Shown in pieces: positions 5,352 through 12,519 of a DNA stretch of 23,430 bases (position 1 is the stretch's first letter; the number at the start of each line of letters is the position of its first letter). The position numbers were made by a program, and so were the translations under genes. A model generated the notes under the pieces. That model made no database searches. It had not been told where the DNA came from and worked only from the letters and a program-made list of their open reading frames with translations. The stretch comes from Caulobacteraceae bacterium (GTDB lineage: Bacteria > Pseudomonadota > Alphaproteobacteria > Caulobacterales > Caulobacteraceae), in NCBI GenBank assembly GCA_030151985.1, contig JASLDZ010000063.1, positions 1 through 23,430 on the forward strand, written 5' to 3'.

Positions 5352-6148
5352 GCAAGCTCTCCAAGGCCCAGATCAAGTCCCACCAGCGGGCGCTCGGCTA
5401 CCTCGCGCAAGCGACCATGACGCACGACGAGCGCGAGTTCGTCTTCGACAACTGGCAGGAGTCCGCGAACCACATCAACAGCGCCGCCGGGGCCTTCTTC
5501 ACGCCGCTGGCGCTGGCTTGGGATTTCGCCATCGACGTTGGCGGCCAACGGATCCTCGACCTGTGCGCGGGCATTGGGGCGCTCTCGTACGCAACGCTTC
5601 ACTACGACGAGATGGGACGGCGAGCTTGCGGCCTTTCTCCCGCGCAGATCACCTGCGTGGAGATCAACCCCGACTACGTGGCGGTCGGCCGTCGGCTCGT
5701 CCCCGAAGCGGAGTGGATCGTCGCAGACGTCTTCGAGCTTCCGGATCTCGGCCGCTTCGACTGGGTAATCTCCAACCCGCCCTTCGGGAAGCTTGCGGGT
5801 AAGGCGGACTTCGACCTCGCCGTCGTCGAGCGGGCGCGCGACCTCGCCGACAACGCCACCTTCATCCTTCCCGCCATGTCCGTCCCGTGGGCCTACAGCG
5901 GGCGCCCGTTCTTCGACGACAGGAGGCCGAGCGAGAAGGCGAGGCGTTTCCGCGAGCGCACGGGCATTGAGCTTCGCCCAGGCTGCGGTGTCGACTGCAG
6001 CACCTACCGCGACCTGTGGCGCGGGACAGCGCCCGCCGTGGAGATCGCGCTAGCCGACTTCACCGAGGGCCGAGGCGCTGCCTGGCCCGCCGAGGAGGTG
6101 GCTGCTCCGGCGGCGGATCAGCCAGACCTATTCGCGGAGGCCGCGTGA
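5348..6148 (+). CDS. Class I methyltransferase, NPPF type, with C-terminal clamp-like motif
   Basis: The product has 266 residues from GTG. The SAM-binding motif I is DLCAGIGAL (71-79), an acidic residue follows in VEIN (104-107), and the catalytic motif IV is NPPF (143-146), as in amino-DNA methyltransferases that modify adenine N6 or cytosine N4. The target sequence is unknown; methylation of another substrate cannot be excluded. The last residues contain QPDLF (258-262), an excellent match to the beta-clamp-binding pentapeptide at an exposed C-terminus. It is coupled on both sides (GTGA at the start, TGATG at the end) and is the first of four consecutive methyltransferase-type genes. Confidence 0.82.
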   Translation: MSKLSKAQIKSHQRALGYLAQATMTHDEREFVFDNWQESANHINSAAGAFFTPLALAWDFAIDVGGQRILDLCAGIGALSYATLHYDEMGRRACGLSPAQITCVEINPDYVAVGRRLVPEAEWIVADVFELPDLGRFDWVISNPPFGKLAGKADFDLAVVERARDLADNATFILPAMSVPWAYSGRPFFDDRRPSEKARRFRERTGIELRPGCGVDCSTYRDLWRGTAPAVEIALADFTEGRGAAWPAEEVAAPAADQPDLFAEAA

Positions 6149-6678
6149 TGGGCAAGCGTAGCGACTTCCCGCGCGTAGAGCGCGACTTCTACCCGACCCC
6201 TGCTGAGGCGGTCCGGCCGCTTCTCGCCCACCTCTCACCGGGCACGCGGTTCATTGAGCCGTGCGCCGGAGACGGGGCGCTGATCTCCGTGCTCGCGTCC
6301 GCTGGCCACCACTGCCTCATGGCCTCCGACATCGCGCCGCGCGCGGAGACCGTTGCCGCGGCAAATGCGCTTGAGCTGCGGCTCGACGGCCTGCTCCCCG
6401 GCGACGTCATCATCACCAACCCGCCCTGGCGACGTGACGTGCTGCACCCGCTGATCGTCCACCTGTCCGATCAAGCGCCAACGTGGCTGCTGTTTGACGC
6501 GGACTGGATCCACACGCGGCAGGCCGCCCCACTGCTGGCGCGCCTTCGCCGCATCGTCTCGGTCGGACGCGTGAAGTGGATCGCGGACTCCCCGTTCACC
6601 GGGAAGGACAACTGCGCCTGGCACCTGTTCGGGCGCCTGAGCGCCGCGGCGCCGGCCTTCTACGGGAGGGCCGCATGA
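6148..6678 (+). CDS. Phage methyltransferase-like protein, NPPW type
   Basis: The product has 176 residues. Motif I is EPCAGDGAL (37-45) and motif IV NPPW (91-94). The N-terminal FYPTPAEAVRPLL (14-26) is the usual opening of small phage DNA adenine methylase-like proteins. It is short and lacks an obvious target-recognition domain, so it may need a partner, perhaps the product upstream, or may be a remodelled enzyme. I chose the ATG at 6148 (TGATG overlap); the GTG one codon earlier is possible. The longer upstream frame is a shadow of the preceding gene. Confidence 0.8.
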   Translation: MGKRSDFPRVERDFYPTPAEAVRPLLAHLSPGTRFIEPCAGDGALISVLASAGHHCLMASDIAPRAETVAAANALELRLDGLLPGDVIITNPPWRRDVLHPLIVHLSDQAPTWLLFDADWIHTRQAAPLLARLRRIVSVGRVKWIADSPFTGKDNCAWHLFGRLSAAAPAFYGRAA

Positions 6679-7391
6679 ACCGCGGCGGGATGGGCGCACA
6701 CCAGAGTGCCGCCTCTCAGACGGTCGTGTGGCTGACCCCGCCCGGCATCGTTCAGGCGCTCGGCTCCTTCGATCTCGACCCCTGCGCGCCGGACGTGCAG
6801 CCCTGGCCGACTGCGACCGAGCGGTACGCGGAGCGCGGGCTGGACCTGCCGTGGTGGGGGAGGGTGTTCCTCAACCCGCCCTACGGGCCGCCCGCTGTGA
6901 TCGGGCCGTGGATGCGCCGCATGGCGGGCCACGGCTGCGGAACGGCCATCATCTTCGCGCGGACAGAAACGGCCGTGTTCTTCGAGACGGTCTGGCGAGC
7001 CGCGACCGGCTGCCTGTTCCTCAAGGGCCGTCTGCACTTTCACCATGCCGACGGCCGCCGCGCAGCGGCCAACGCCGGCGCGCCGAGCGTGCTGGTGGCC
7101 TACGGCTCCGACGACCTCGACCGGCTCGCGGAGTCGGGCATCGACGGTCAGCTCGTGCCGTTGCAGCTCCCGCGCGGGGTCGTCGTCGCGGCGCTGGCGA
7201 AGTCGTGGCGCGAGGTCGTGCACGCCTGGGTGAAGGCGCAGCCCGGCCCGGTCTCGGTCGCCGAGCTCTACGTCGCCCTGTCGCGCCACCCGAAGGCGCG
7301 CGGCCGGCGACACGTGCGAGAGAAGCTGCGCCAGACCCTGCAGCGCGGGCCTTTCCGCCCTGTGCAGCGCGGGTTCTGGGAGGCCTGCTGA
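6675..7391 (+). CDS. Phage N6-adenine methyltransferase (Dam-type) with C-terminal winged helix
   Basis: The product has 238 residues. The N-terminal half matches the phage DNA N-6-adenine-methyltransferase family: SQTVVWLTPP (14-23), FDLDPCAPD (32-40) and the motif IV NPPYG (67-71), followed by hydrophobic strands AIIFART. In this family the reaction is transfer of methyl from SAM to adenine N6. Residues about 165-238 form an added helical, basic region (AELYVALSRHPKARGRRHVREKL) that reads like a winged helix and may set target specificity. ATGA and TGATG overlaps tie it to its neighbours. Confidence 0.87.
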   Translation: MNRGGMGAHQSAASQTVVWLTPPGIVQALGSFDLDPCAPDVQPWPTATERYAERGLDLPWWGRVFLNPPYGPPAVIGPWMRRMAGHGCGTAIIFARTETAVFFETVWRAATGCLFLKGRLHFHHADGRRAAANAGAPSVLVAYGSDDLDRLAESGIDGQLVPLQLPRGVVVAALAKSWREVVHAWVKAQPGPVSVAELYVALSRHPKARGRRHVREKLRQTLQRGPFRPVQRGFWEAC

Positions 7392-8479
7392 TGGGCGTCT
7401 CCGTAATCGTCGGCGATTGCCGCTTGCGCCTGCGGGAGCTTCCCGACGAAGCCTTCCATACGTGCGTGACCTCGCCGCCCTACTTCGGCCTGCGCGACTA
7501 CGGTGCCGACCGCCAGATTGGCCAAGAGGCAACGCCATCCGCCTTCGTCGCCGAGATGGTCGAGGTGTTTCGTGAGGTGCGGCGGGTGCTCCGGCCCGAC
7601 GGGACGCTTTGGCTGAACCTAGGCGATAGCTATGCGGGGTCGTGGGGAGCTCAAAGCCGCGATCATGCTGGGAAGCACGCGCCAAACGCGTCGGCGATCA
7701 GTGCGAACCAGATCAAGGCGGCCGCGCGGCGCGCCTCCGGCACTGGGAGCATCCCGCCGGGAAGCGGCCTTAAGCCGAAAGACCTGATCGGGATTCCTTG
7801 GCGCGTCGCGCTCGCTCTTCAGGCGGACGGATGGTGGCTTCGGCGCGACATCATTTGGTCGAAGCCGAACCCGATGCCGGAAAGCGTCACCGACCGGTGC
7901 ACGTCGTCCCACGAATACATCTTCCACCTCTCCAAGTCCGAGGATTACTTCTACGACGCTGCGGCGATCAGGAATCCTCCATCCCAGGCGCTGATCGACC
8001 AAGTCGAGGCCGGATATGCCGGGGAGGACACCAAGGACTATGGCGGAGGCCGGGCGCAGTCGGCGAGTGGCACGAAGGCCCGGATCATCGCCGGCGCCCG
8101 CGCCCGCGTTGATAAGCAGCGCGGCCACGGCCGGCGTCACGAAGGCTTCAATGGCCGCTGGGATGCACTGAGCAGAGAGGAGCAGCTCGCGCTCGGCTCG
8201 AACAAGCGCTCGGTCTGGGAGGTTGCGACGCAGCCCTTCCGCGGCGCGCACTTCGCGACCTTCCCACCCAAGCTGATTGAGCCCTGCATCCTGGCCGGCT
8301 GCCCGGCTGGCGGCTTCGTCCTCGATCCGTTTGGCGGGGCGGGCACCACCGGCCTTGTGGCCGACCGGCTTGGCCGAAGCGCCACGCTGATCGAGCTGAA
8401 CCCTGAATACGCCGCCATCGCAGAGGCTCGGGTCAGGGCGGATGCAGGCATGTTCTCTGACGTCGAGGTGGCCGCATGA
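7391..8479 (+). CDS. Beta-class site-specific DNA methyltransferase (N6A/N4C)
   Basis: The product has 362 residues. Motif IV comes first, TSPPYFGLRDYG (27-38), followed by the target-recognition region and, near the C-terminus, motif I LDPFGGAGTTG (about 311-321), then IELNPEYAAIA. This order defines the beta class, which includes CcrM, M.HinfI-like and N4-cytosine enzymes. The central region (about 90-260) with GLKPKDLIGIPWRVA and DIIWSKPNPMPE is standard. Sequence alone does not give the target; the TSPPYFGLRDYG variant is common in phage enzymes and differs from the usual CcrM motif, so I do not call it CcrM. It is coupled by TGATG and ATGA. Confidence 0.9.
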   Translation: MGVSVIVGDCRLRLRELPDEAFHTCVTSPPYFGLRDYGADRQIGQEATPSAFVAEMVEVFREVRRVLRPDGTLWLNLGDSYAGSWGAQSRDHAGKHAPNASAISANQIKAAARRASGTGSIPPGSGLKPKDLIGIPWRVALALQADGWWLRRDIIWSKPNPMPESVTDRCTSSHEYIFHLSKSEDYFYDAAAIRNPPSQALIDQVEAGYAGEDTKDYGGGRAQSASGTKARIIAGARARVDKQRGHGRRHEGFNGRWDALSREEQLALGSNKRSVWEVATQPFRGAHFATFPPKLIEPCILAGCPAGGFVLDPFGGAGTTGLVADRLGRSATLIELNPEYAAIAEARVRADAGMFSDVEVAA

Positions 8480-8787
8480 CCCTCACCCTCCGCCAGGCGC
8501 AGACCCTCGCCTTCATCAAGACCTACCTCCAGGCCACGGGAGGCGTCTGCCCCACCTACGCCGAGATCGGCATGGGGATCGGCGTCGCCAGCAAGACGAG
8601 CGTCGCCCGGCTGGTCGGCCAGCTTGTCGACCTCGGCTTCCTGACCCGCGTCCCGCGCAAGCACCAAGCGCTGGCGCTGACGCCGCCGCAAGTCGAGCCG
8701 TCGCTCCAGGGCACGTTCTACCCCTGCGAGCGCGGCGTGGTGAGCCGCGTCGGCCGCCGCATCGCCTTCCGGCGGAGGGCGGCATGA
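8476..8787 (+). CDS. LexA-type DNA-binding domain without protease
   Basis: The product has 103 residues. Residues about 3-68 follow the LexA N-terminal winged-helix pattern: LTLRQAQTLAFIKTYLQATGGVCPTYAEIG, then GVASKTSVARLVGQLVDLGFLTR. The S24 peptidase domain is missing; only a basic tail of about 35 residues follows. Such a protein could bind promoter DNA, perhaps SOS-type boxes, without being cleavable by RecA. It sits directly after the beta-class methyltransferase and before a nuclease-like gene, overlapping both by ATGA, so local regulation of this cluster is also possible. The domain call is firm; the role is inferred. Confidence 0.82.
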   Translation: MTLTLRQAQTLAFIKTYLQATGGVCPTYAEIGMGIGVASKTSVARLVGQLVDLGFLTRVPRKHQALALTPPQVEPSLQGTFYPCERGVVSRVGRRIAFRRRAA

Positions 8788-9671
8788 CGGTCGGGCTTCG
8801 AAAGTCGCCGTGGCTCAAGGAAGCGGACCTGGTCTCCGCCTTCCTTGAGTGGCTGGCGAAGTGGAACGCCGGTCTCGGCAAGCGCGACCACCGCAGCGGG
8901 GCGCGCATCGACTCCACTTGGACGGTCTATCCCGAGTCCTGCGGCTGGGACCTGCTCCTGGTCCGCGACGTCGATGGGTTCCAAATCGGCGTCGAGGCCA
9001 AGCTCGCGCTGAACCCCGAAGTCGTGCTGCAGGCCGCCCCGCGCGTAGGCTTCGTCTACGCCGACCAGGAAAGTCCCGACGTTCGCGCGGTTCTGGTCCC
9101 GGAAGCGCGCGCCGGCGCCGGGATGTGCGCGATCGCGCGTCGCCTCGGCCTCGCCGTCATCACGGGCGCCATGGCCGAGGGCGTCTACGACTGGCGTATC
9201 CGCGGCTACGGCGACCCCCGGCCGGTGTTCATGCCGCGGCCGCCGTCGGCGGAAGACCTTCGGGACTCGCACGCCGAAACCGACTGGCCGGAGTGCTGTC
9301 CTGAGAAGCGCCACACCCTGCCCGCCTACGTCCCGGACGTCGCCGCCGGCGTGCCGGCCCCGACGCAGCTCACCGCTTGGAAAATCAAGGCCATCAAGGT
9401 CGCCGTGATCCTTGAGCTGCGCGGCCACGTCTCGCCGGCGGACTTCCGCGCGCTGCGCATCGACATGTCGCGGTGGTCGCAAAGCGGCTGGCTGCGGGCG
9501 GAAAGCCGCGGGCGGTGGGTGTGGGATCGCCCCCCGGACTTCAAGGCGCAGCATCCGACCAACTACGCGCAGATCGCGGCCGATGTCGCGACTTGGCTGC
9601 CTGCCGGCCTGTCGATCGAGCGCGACGCCCCCGCCGACGGAGAACTTCTGTTGGAGGGCGTAGCGGCATGA
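8784..9671 (+). CDS. PD-(D/E)XK-like nuclease candidate with C-terminal winged helix
   Basis: The product has 295 residues. GWDLLLVRD (54-62) and GVEAKLALN (69-77) supply D56, E71 and K73, a fair match to a PD-(D/E)XK nuclease core, and WTVYPESC just before gives a supporting strand. A Cys/Pro-rich link (around ECCPEKRH) leads to a C-terminal region (about 200-280) that looks like a winged helix ending in a wing-like GRWVWDR. No known restriction enzyme is recognised. Its place among methyltransferases makes a restriction-type or phage-processing nuclease possible. ATGA overlaps mark both ends. The earlier part of the longer frame is a shadow of the upstream genes. Confidence 0.65.
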   Translation: MTVGLRKSPWLKEADLVSAFLEWLAKWNAGLGKRDHRSGARIDSTWTVYPESCGWDLLLVRDVDGFQIGVEAKLALNPEVVLQAAPRVGFVYADQESPDVRAVLVPEARAGAGMCAIARRLGLAVITGAMAEGVYDWRIRGYGDPRPVFMPRPPSAEDLRDSHAETDWPECCPEKRHTLPAYVPDVAAGVPAPTQLTAWKIKAIKVAVILELRGHVSPADFRALRIDMSRWSQSGWLRAESRGRWVWDRPPDFKAQHPTNYAQIAADVATWLPAGLSIERDAPADGELLLEGVAA

Positions 9672-9895
9672 CGGACAGCACCGAAGAGCGCCTCGCCACC
9701 TCCGTCGCCGAACAGGTGATGACAGCGCCCGACGCCTGCGTGCGGCGGCTGTGCCTCGCCTTCATCACGCACGGCCTGCGCTCGGCCGACGACGCGCAAG
9801 GCTTCCTCCGCGAGTGCTCCGAGGCCCTCGACGGCGGCTGTCTGCATACCGCCTTCCCGCTGTCGTGGGCGGCGCTGAAGGGGAGGGTGGGGTGA
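9668..9895 (+). CDS. Small hypothetical protein (75 aa)
   Basis: This acidic, helical protein has three Cys and a hydrophobic core (RRLCLAFITHGL, about 26-37). The start is an ATGA overlap with the nuclease-like gene, and the end a GTGA overlap with the C5-methyltransferase. I recognise no family. Codon use and strict coupling support it as real. Confidence 0.6.
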   Translation: MTDSTEERLATSVAEQVMTAPDACVRRLCLAFITHGLRSADDAQGFLRECSEALDGGCLHTAFPLSWAALKGRVG

Positions 9896-11472
9896 CGCTC
9901 ACCTTTCTCTCGGTCTGCGACGGCATGGGCTGCGCGAACCTCGCTTTCCGTCCCCTCGGCTGGCGCCAGGTGCTCTCGTCCGAGATCGACGCCGCACCGC
10001 GCTCGGTGCTCGCCCACCATCTGGGCGCCCATGACGTGCGCCGGTCGGGGCTTGGCGGCCGGGTGGCGCTCTGGGGCGACTTCTCCGCCTTGCGCATCCG
10101 CCACCTCGTTCGCCTGGGTGTCGAGCTGCCCGACGTGCTCTGCGGCGGGACGCCTTGCCAGGACTTCTCGGTCGCGGGGCTGCGGGCGGGTCTCGCCGGC
10201 GCGCGCGGCGACCTCACCCTCCACTTCATCAGGCTCGCCAATGCAATCGACGCTGCTCGACGTGTTCGAGGCCTCCCTGGCCTCATCGTCCTCTGGGAGA
10301 ACGTCCCCGGAATCCTCAGCCACAAGGACAACCCCTTCGGCAACGTCGTCTCGGCGCTGGTGGGAGAGGATGCCGCCATCAGTCCGGCTGGGGGAAAATG
10401 GACGGACGCGGGTCTGGCAGTTGGACCCGCGCGCGCCGCAGCGTGGCGCATCCTCGACAGTCAATTTTTCGGCCTGGCCCAACGACGCGAGCGTCTGTTC
10501 GTTGTCGCAAGTGCTCGAGAGGGGTTCGATCCCGCAGCGGTACTTCTTGAGTGGGAAGGCGTGCGCCGGAATACTCCGCCGAGCCGAGCGGCGGGGTCGG
10601 GAACTGCCGCCAACGCTTCACAGCGCGCTGGCGCAGGCTGCGAACACGCCGGACTGTCGGAAGACGGGCGGCCCGTCGCCCAAGGCTTTGGAGGACTCCC
10701 GAGCTGCTCAGCGACGGACACCGCAGCAGCGCTGACCGCCCATCCCGGTGGTCGGTTCGATCTTGAGTCGGAGACGTTTGTCGCGACCGTTTCCGCACTA
10801 ACGGCGAGCGGGGTTGGCACGTGCGGAGCGGATGACAACCAAGCCCAAGCGGGCCACCTCGTCCCTGTGGCGGCGGACCTATGCCCGACCTTGCGCGCGG
10901 GCGGCAACAGCACGGGCGGCGACCGGCCGCCAGGCACCGACGTCGACACGATGGAAAGCCTCATCGTGCAGCCAGTCACCTACTCGATCATGCCCCAGAA
11001 CAGCTCGCGCGATTACAAGGCGCGGGAGGTGGCGGTCGCCTTCGCGCTCCGCGGCCGCGAGAATGGCGCCGTCCCTGAAGTGGAGGGTGACGGCTCCAAG
11101 GTCGGGGCGCTCCGGGCTGCAAGCGGAGGGTCGAGCCGAGACTACGTGGCGTTCAGCCCCGACGTGGCCGCTACCTTGGTCGGCCGCTCAAGCCGCGGAG
11201 GCGGACAGACGAACAGCCCAGGGCACAACGCCGATCAGCAGATCGTCGCGACGGCCGCCGCCGTCCGCCGCCTGACACCGGTAGAGTGCTGCCGCCTCCA
11301 GGGCGTGCCGGACTCGTATTTCTCCCCTGTCCTCCACCGCGGCAAGCCGCTGGCGGACGGCCCCATCTACAAGATGCTCGGCAACGGCTGGAGCATCCCC
11401 GTGATCCGCTGGATCGGCGAGAGGATCGCCGCCGAAGCCGCGCTAGCCTCCGGCATTCGGGAGGCCGCGTGA
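9892..11472 (+). CDS. C5-cytosine DNA methyltransferase with repeat-rich target region
   Basis: The product has 526 residues from GTG. The C5-methyltransferase motifs appear in order: I as VCDGMGCANLAF (8-19, a variant of FxGxGG), IV as GGTPCQDFS with catalytic C89, VI as ENV (136-138), VIII as QRRERLFVVA (about 196), IX as RRLTPVECCRLQG, and X as YKMLGNGWSIPV near the end. The enzyme methylates carbon 5 of cytosine in a specific site. The stretch between VIII and IX, about residues 205-460, is the target-recognition region and is far longer than in a typical single-specificity enzyme. It holds degenerate repeats of the form LxA...D...IVA, with SSRDY occurring twice. The central part looks hypervariable. 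GTGA overlaps mark both ends. Confidence 0.93.
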   Translation: MTLTFLSVCDGMGCANLAFRPLGWRQVLSSEIDAAPRSVLAHHLGAHDVRRSGLGGRVALWGDFSALRIRHLVRLGVELPDVLCGGTPCQDFSVAGLRAGLAGARGDLTLHFIRLANAIDAARRVRGLPGLIVLWENVPGILSHKDNPFGNVVSALVGEDAAISPAGGKWTDAGLAVGPARAAAWRILDSQFFGLAQRRERLFVVASAREGFDPAAVLLEWEGVRRNTPPSRAAGSGTAANASQRAGAGCEHAGLSEDGRPVAQGFGGLPSCSATDTAAALTAHPGGRFDLESETFVATVSALTASGVGTCGADDNQAQAGHLVPVAADLCPTLRAGGNSTGGDRPPGTDVDTMESLIVQPVTYSIMPQNSSRDYKAREVAVAFALRGRENGAVPEVEGDGSKVGALRAASGGSSRDYVAFSPDVAATLVGRSSRGGGQTNSPGHNADQQIVATAAAVRRLTPVECCRLQGVPDSYFSPVLHRGKPLADGPIYKMLGNGWSIPVIRWIGERIAAEAALASGIREAA

Positions 11473-11690
11473 ACGCCCCCTTCGATCAAGCCGAAGCCCT
11501 GGCCCTCGCCCGTGAGATCGGGACCGGCGCCGCGGCGGAGCGCTACGCCATGACCGTCCGCGACTTCGCCAACGCCATAGGCGTGGCCGTCACCAAGAAG
11601 GACGGAGGCCGGATCGGCGCGGAGAAGAGCCGCGGCCGCCCGCGCGGGCCGAGCGCGCACACCGTGACGTCGAAGTGGAGAAAGCGGTGA
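11469..11690 (+). CDS. Small basic hypothetical protein (73 aa)
   Basis: It starts with GTG in a GTGA overlap. An Ala-rich helical N-terminal half (ALALAREIGTGAAAERYAMTVRDFANAIGV) could be a helix-turn-helix of the MarR/Xre kind, followed by a strongly basic tail (RGRPRGP, SKWRKR) suited to DNA binding. I recognise no family. It ends inside a GTGA overlap with the next gene. Confidence 0.55.
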   Translation: MNAPFDQAEALALAREIGTGAAAERYAMTVRDFANAIGVAVTKKDGGRIGAEKSRGRPRGPSAHTVTSKWRKR

Positions 11691-12274
11691 ACGTAGGAGA
11701 AGCCGTGCTGTCTGGACGCCACCGCGCCCACAAGGTGAGCCCTCGCGCTGCAGGGCTCGCCGTCGAGGCGCTGCAGGCCCGCTTCCCAGACCTCCCCAAC
11801 CCTGAGGCGATCGTGCGGATCGTGGCTCAAGCCTACGCGCCGCAGCTCCTGAAAGAGAAGTCGACCAGCGGCCGCTACAGCCAGCACACCCGGAAGCTGG
11901 CCGCGATGCAGGTCGGGGAGATCGCGCGCTTCCACGGCACCAGCTCGAGCATGATCCACGCGAAGTGCCGGGCTGCGCGGCTGCTGTCGGCCAATCCGCA
12001 GATGAAGTGGCGCACCGACGCCCAGCCCGACGGCTGGATCCGCGTGACCCGCATGGCCGACGGCGCGCGCCGCACCACCGCGATCACCTCCGACGTCACC
12101 CGGACCATCATGGCGATGGAGGTGGGCGACAGCGCCATCATCACCACGCTCGGCCGGCGTGAATGCTTCACCTCCGCCTACAAGAGCGTCGCCCGTCGGA
12201 TCATGGGCAGGCCCGACGCGCAGTGGACGTCGAAGCAGACGACCAAGGGCGTTCGCGTCACGAGGGTCGCATGA
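11687..12274 (+). CDS. Hypothetical protein (195 aa), DNA-binding features
   Basis: I took the GTG at 11687 (GTGA overlap); the GTG at 11675 would add four residues. The N-terminal part is helical and basic. Residues about 76-100 (MQVGEIARFHGTSSSMIHAKCRAARLL) could form a helix-turn-helix. The C-terminal half has two related stretches, each with a basic WTSK/WRTD-type turn followed by a short RVTR strand: KWRTDAQPDGWIRVTRMADG and QWTSKQTTKGVRVTRVA. This suggests an internal duplication. I recognise no family; a phage regulator is possible. Confidence 0.6.
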   Translation: MNVGEAVLSGRHRAHKVSPRAAGLAVEALQARFPDLPNPEAIVRIVAQAYAPQLLKEKSTSGRYSQHTRKLAAMQVGEIARFHGTSSSMIHAKCRAARLLSANPQMKWRTDAQPDGWIRVTRMADGARRTTAITSDVTRTIMAMEVGDSAIITTLGRRECFTSAYKSVARRIMGRPDAQWTSKQTTKGVRVTRVA

Positions 12275-12519
12275 AGATTTCGCCGCCCCAACGGGAACTG
12301 ACGCCGGAAGAGAAGGTGGAGGAGGGCATCCGCCTACAGGGCATCGACTCCGCCTGGCGCAAATACTCTGAGGCCCCGGGCTACTCTGAACGCACCGCCG
12401 CCAGACACATGGCGGACCAGGCCCTGGCGCTCGTGGCCCTCTACGAGGGCGAGGACGCTGCGCTGATGCGAGCGGCGCAAATGATGCTGTCTCTCAAGCG
12501 TACGCGGGAGGGGTGGTGA
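12271..12519 (+). CDS. Small acidic helical hypothetical protein (82 aa)
   Basis: It overlaps the previous gene by ATGA and the next by TGATG. The protein is mostly helical (ELTPEEKVEEGIRLQG, then ERTAARHMADQALALVALYEGED) and ends with a short basic segment. No motif or family is recognised. It lies just before the DnaA-domain gene and may belong to the replication module. Confidence 0.6.
   Translation: MKISPPQRELTPEEKVEEGIRLQGIDSAWRKYSEAPGYSERTAARHMADQALALVALYEGEDAALMRAAQMMLSLKRTREGW

Noticed and set aside
6728..7390. Upstream extension of the beta-class methyltransferase
   Set aside because: This part is out of frame with, and shadows, the Dam-type gene; the TGATG start at 7391 precedes motif IV correctly.
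7391..8479. Calling the beta-class enzyme CcrM
   Set aside because: Class and length fit, but TSPPYFGLRDYG is a common phage variant and the target cannot be read from sequence.
5348..9671. A complete restriction-modification system
   Set aside because: There is a nuclease-like gene and several methyltransferases, but no recognised restriction enzyme, and phage early operons often hold orphan methylases.
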